Shown here: piece after piece, positions 61,414 to 64,000 of the stretch
Numbering within the stretch: the stretch's first letter is position 1
Layout of the letters: the number at the start of each line of letters is the position of its first letter
From: Mesostigma viride
Lineage: Eukaryota; Streptophyta; Mesostigmatophyceae; Mesostigmatales; Mesostigmataceae
Reading direction: 5' to 3'
Assembly (NCBI GenBank): GCA_009746045.1
Contig: RPFO01000909.1
Coordinates: 28,773 to 92,772, forward strand
Length of the DNA: 64,000 nt
Translations under genes and position numbers: made by a program
Notes under the pieces: generated by a model
Database searches by the model: none
What the model saw: the letters and a program-made list of their open reading frames with translations, nothing else
What the model was told of the DNA's origin: nothing

Positions 61414-63469
61414 CTGGAGTTGGGTTAGAAAGATTTCAACATACTTACATATTAGTAGAGGCGGAAAAACATGCTTCATTTATAATTAATATTCATAATT
61501 TCATATTGATATCACAAAATACCACGGCTGCAGCCCCAGAGGCAGTGTACCTAACCCAGCTCAAGATTAACTACATTGTAGTAGTGTACATACATGTAGT
61601 GTACATACATGTAGTGTACTACATGTAGTGTACATACATGTAGTGTACTACATGTAGTACATACTTAAATATATTAGACGTTTTCTTGGATTTTTCCCCA
61701 TTGGCATGTCCGATTGCTTTCTGGGGACAGGACATACAGTACCAGTGTATCTAACGGGCACTTTTCTGGGCCCCATACCTTAGCATGTGGCAAACAGCCT
61801 CCCTAAAAATTGGAGCTCATTAGAACTGACAACAATTAACGTGTAAGTTATATGGTTTGGCAGTTGGCCACCCAGTGTGCAGACGCTAAGGAACTTAGGC
61901 AATAGTGAGTATTAAGGCCCACTAACTAACACTTCGTATGCCATCCAAAAGGCTCCACACCATGCCAATTATTTGACCACAACGCACAAGGACGTGGCTG
62001 GGCACATCATGTGCCCTGGCCTTACCTCGGCACGGGCAACCTTATGTGGGTGTGTACAGCAACAAGGCAGGTAGCTAGAATGCCTAGCCAACACTTCTAA
62101 AGCATATTTAAGGTTTATGGTGTGAGCATCATACCAATTCAAACGCACCCTCAATGTAGAAAGCCATATCCACTATTAATTGCCCAACCATGCAAGGTTT
62201 ACTAAAAACAGTCTGTCGGTCTGACAGGACTTTATCGGAGAAAGCATAAGTATCATACATACATACTGCTTCAAGCCATTGAAGGGTTCTTACCATGGTT
62301 ACCTTGCCTTGCTTGCATATGATAATAGGTCTCTCCCATTTTAGTGGGAGAAAGGCCAATAAGACAACAATAACCCGAGGGCCTCAGTACCTACGTGCAG
62401 TTCCAACCATGCAGTACTTATGGGCCCCTCAGAACAACCACTGCCACCTTTCTTTCCAGAGCAACTGTTTGCGAAGAAACAACCTCGAGTTTGTGAGCCT
62501 CTAACCACAATGAAGCCGCTGCTAAGAAAGGCTGCGTCAATATTCATATAAAACTGAGTGATGTTAATAGCAAACTTCTTCCAAGATACCGCTCAACAAT
62601 TCCCTGACAGCTTGTCGAGATGCCACGGCTCACGCTTTGACACGTCCCAGCCATGCAACATGGATAAAAACACTGAAAGGTGCCAGGAATCCGGCGATGC
62701 AATTAGCATGGAATGGCATGCTACCTGGCGCTAATTGCACGGAAAGTTTAGCCAAAAACTTGCGTTGTAACCCTTTTAAGGAAGCGAAACATTAATGAGG
62801 CGACGCTGAGCACACGATGGTATACCATTAACGGCATTGGACATCCTTCGCACAGCGGCGCAAGAAAGAACTGAACCTTCCGTGGAATACATATTAGGAC
62901 GCGCATCCCGCGAGCCTGGAGAGTGTCTTACCCATAATGACGGAAATCTTGCCGAAACCCAACAAAAATTTTAAATGTTAACCAATAACAATTTAATAAA
63001 ACGCATCCTTGACAATAATTGAAGCGCACTAAACCAGACAACAATCACGGCCGCCATGCAGCGTGCTTGCAATCTCATGTATTCCTCTCGACAAAAATTT
63101 CAGATTGGACCCCCGTGGCGATCAGGTAATCAATAAAATCATCGACACTGCAAAACGCACAAACTCCGCCATGAAGTCAAATCATTAAGAAATTGTTTAA
63201 AAATTCAGATTCGCATTCAGATTCGCACGATTTCTCTGCATTCCGTGAGCTATCTTTGTCTACTTTGCCTGAAAGCACGTCGCCATGGCCAGCTCCGGTA
63301 GAGGTGCGCGCACCGTGCACCACTTTTTCACGGTACGGACGGACCTACCGCCAATTTTTTCAGCACCATAAAATTCGTGCTGGGACCGTCACCTTAAGCT
63401 CGATGCGAAACGCATTAGTTTTGCAAGTTGCGCAAGTTCCATAAGTAATGTGTTTCGCATTATTTAACT
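61414..63469. other. Upstream intron or 5' region
   Basis: No convincing first exon. GTAAGA (62293-62288) and GTAAGG (near 62027) motifs on the minus strand follow short open frames, but phase or composition does not fit a signal-peptide exon. The ORF at 63193-63444 plus has no known domain. Confidence 0.35.
61578..61668 (+). repeat. TACATGTAGTG tandem array
   Basis: Units TACATGTAGTG with or without a leading TACA, so spacing alternates; almost every unit is itself the palindrome TACATGTA. Confidence 0.85.
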
Positions 63470-64000
63470 GAGGGAGGGTGGGAGGAAGGGAGGGAGGGGG
63501 GAAGGAAGGAGGGAGGGGGGGGGAGGGAGGGAGGGAGGGAGGGAGGGAGGGAGGGAGGGAGGGAGGGAGGGAGGGAGGGAGGGAGGGAGGGAGGGAGGGG
63601 GGAGGGAGGGAGGGAGGGAGGGAGGGAGGGAGGGAGGGAGGGAGGGAGGGAGGGAGGAGGGAGGGAGGGAGGGAGGGAGGGAGGAGGGAGGGAGGGAGGG
63701 AGGGAGGGAGGAGGGAGGGGAGGGAGGGAGGGAGGGAGGGAGGGAGGGAGGAGAGGGAGGGAGGGAGGGAGGGAGGGAGGGAGGGAGGGAGGGAGGGAGG
63801 GAGGGAGGGGGAGGGAGGGAGGGAGGGAGGGAGGGAGGGAGGGGGAGGGAGGGAGGAGGGAGGGGAGGAGGAGGGAGGGGAGGGAGGGAGGGAGGGAGGG
63901 AGGGAGGGAGGGAGGGGGAGGAGGGAGGGAGGGAGGAGGGAGGGAGGGAGGGGGGAGGGAGGGAGGGAGGGAGGGAGGGAGGGAGGGGAGGGAGGAGGGA
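63470..64000 (+). repeat. (GGGA)n array running off the window
   Basis: More than 500 bp of GGGA units with frequent one-base slips (GGA, GGGGA). It continues to the last base, so its full length is unknown; assembly of such arrays is error-prone. Confidence 0.97.

Noticed and set aside
61173-61628. 151-residue plus-strand ORF
   Set aside because: It lies antisense to the LRR N-terminal exon and ends in translation of the TACATGTAGTG array.

Overview
The window looks like nuclear DNA of a eukaryote. It has consensus GT...AG splice sites, six isolated 72-75 nt exons, very long introns, tetranucleotide arrays, and several retrotransposon families of kinds known from algae and other protists. 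No bacterial operon, rRNA, CRISPR array or convincing tRNA was seen. Plant-type leucine-rich repeats (LRRs), a C-type lectin domain and tyrosine-recombinase (YR) retrotransposons with split direct repeats (known from the green alga Volvox as Kangaroo) suggest a unicellular alga, perhaps a phagotrophic green prasinophyte. The species is inference only.

Host gene. Nine minus-strand exons with matching phases appear to form one gene of more than 61 kb that runs off the left edge. An LRR N-terminal domain (61,240-61,413) is followed by six single-repeat LRR exons (45,117-45,188; 38,748-38,819; 29,987-30,061; 28,952-29,026; 19,782-19,853; 13,644-13,715), a cysteine-containing cap exon (7,700-7,803) and a C-type lectin domain (94-513). 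The six LRR exons look like a three-exon block duplicated in tandem. Nearly everything else lies in introns of this gene. The signal-peptide exon (to the right) and the 3' end (to the left) were not found.

Intronic mobile DNA. Three minus-strand copies of a YR retrotransposon (20.05-24.66, 45.41-50.73 and 54.87-58.51 kb) encode gag-like, RT, RNase H and recombinase proteins. The 45.4 kb copy has a complete split-direct-repeat layout, A1-ORFs-B1-A2-B2. Three non-coding families show the same layout: SDR-C (1.06-3.32 and 30.82-32.86 kb), SDR-B (9.53-11.85 and 34.44-37.45 kb) and SDR-D (25.98-28.06 kb). A 5'-truncated LINE with an endonuclease-like C-terminus (40.6-44.66 kb) is split by a 1.6 kb SDR-C relative. 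Its 3' ends recur at 12.1-12.6 and 8.54 kb. Inverted-repeat elements sit at 15.1-16.4, 17.8-18.5 and 38.0-38.4 kb. Long G-rich tetranucleotide arrays occur at 6.5, 7.9, 12.6 and 63.5 kb to the right end.

Hidden signal. Where repeat copies can be aligned, many of their indels are TA turned into TACATA, TATGTA, TACAGTA, TACTGTA or TACATGTA. These match known excision footprints of Tc1-like transposons. One of them accounts for a frameshift in the LINE. A second class inserts 4 bp at other dinucleotides. Coordinates of repeat boundaries are by eye and good to a few bases at best.
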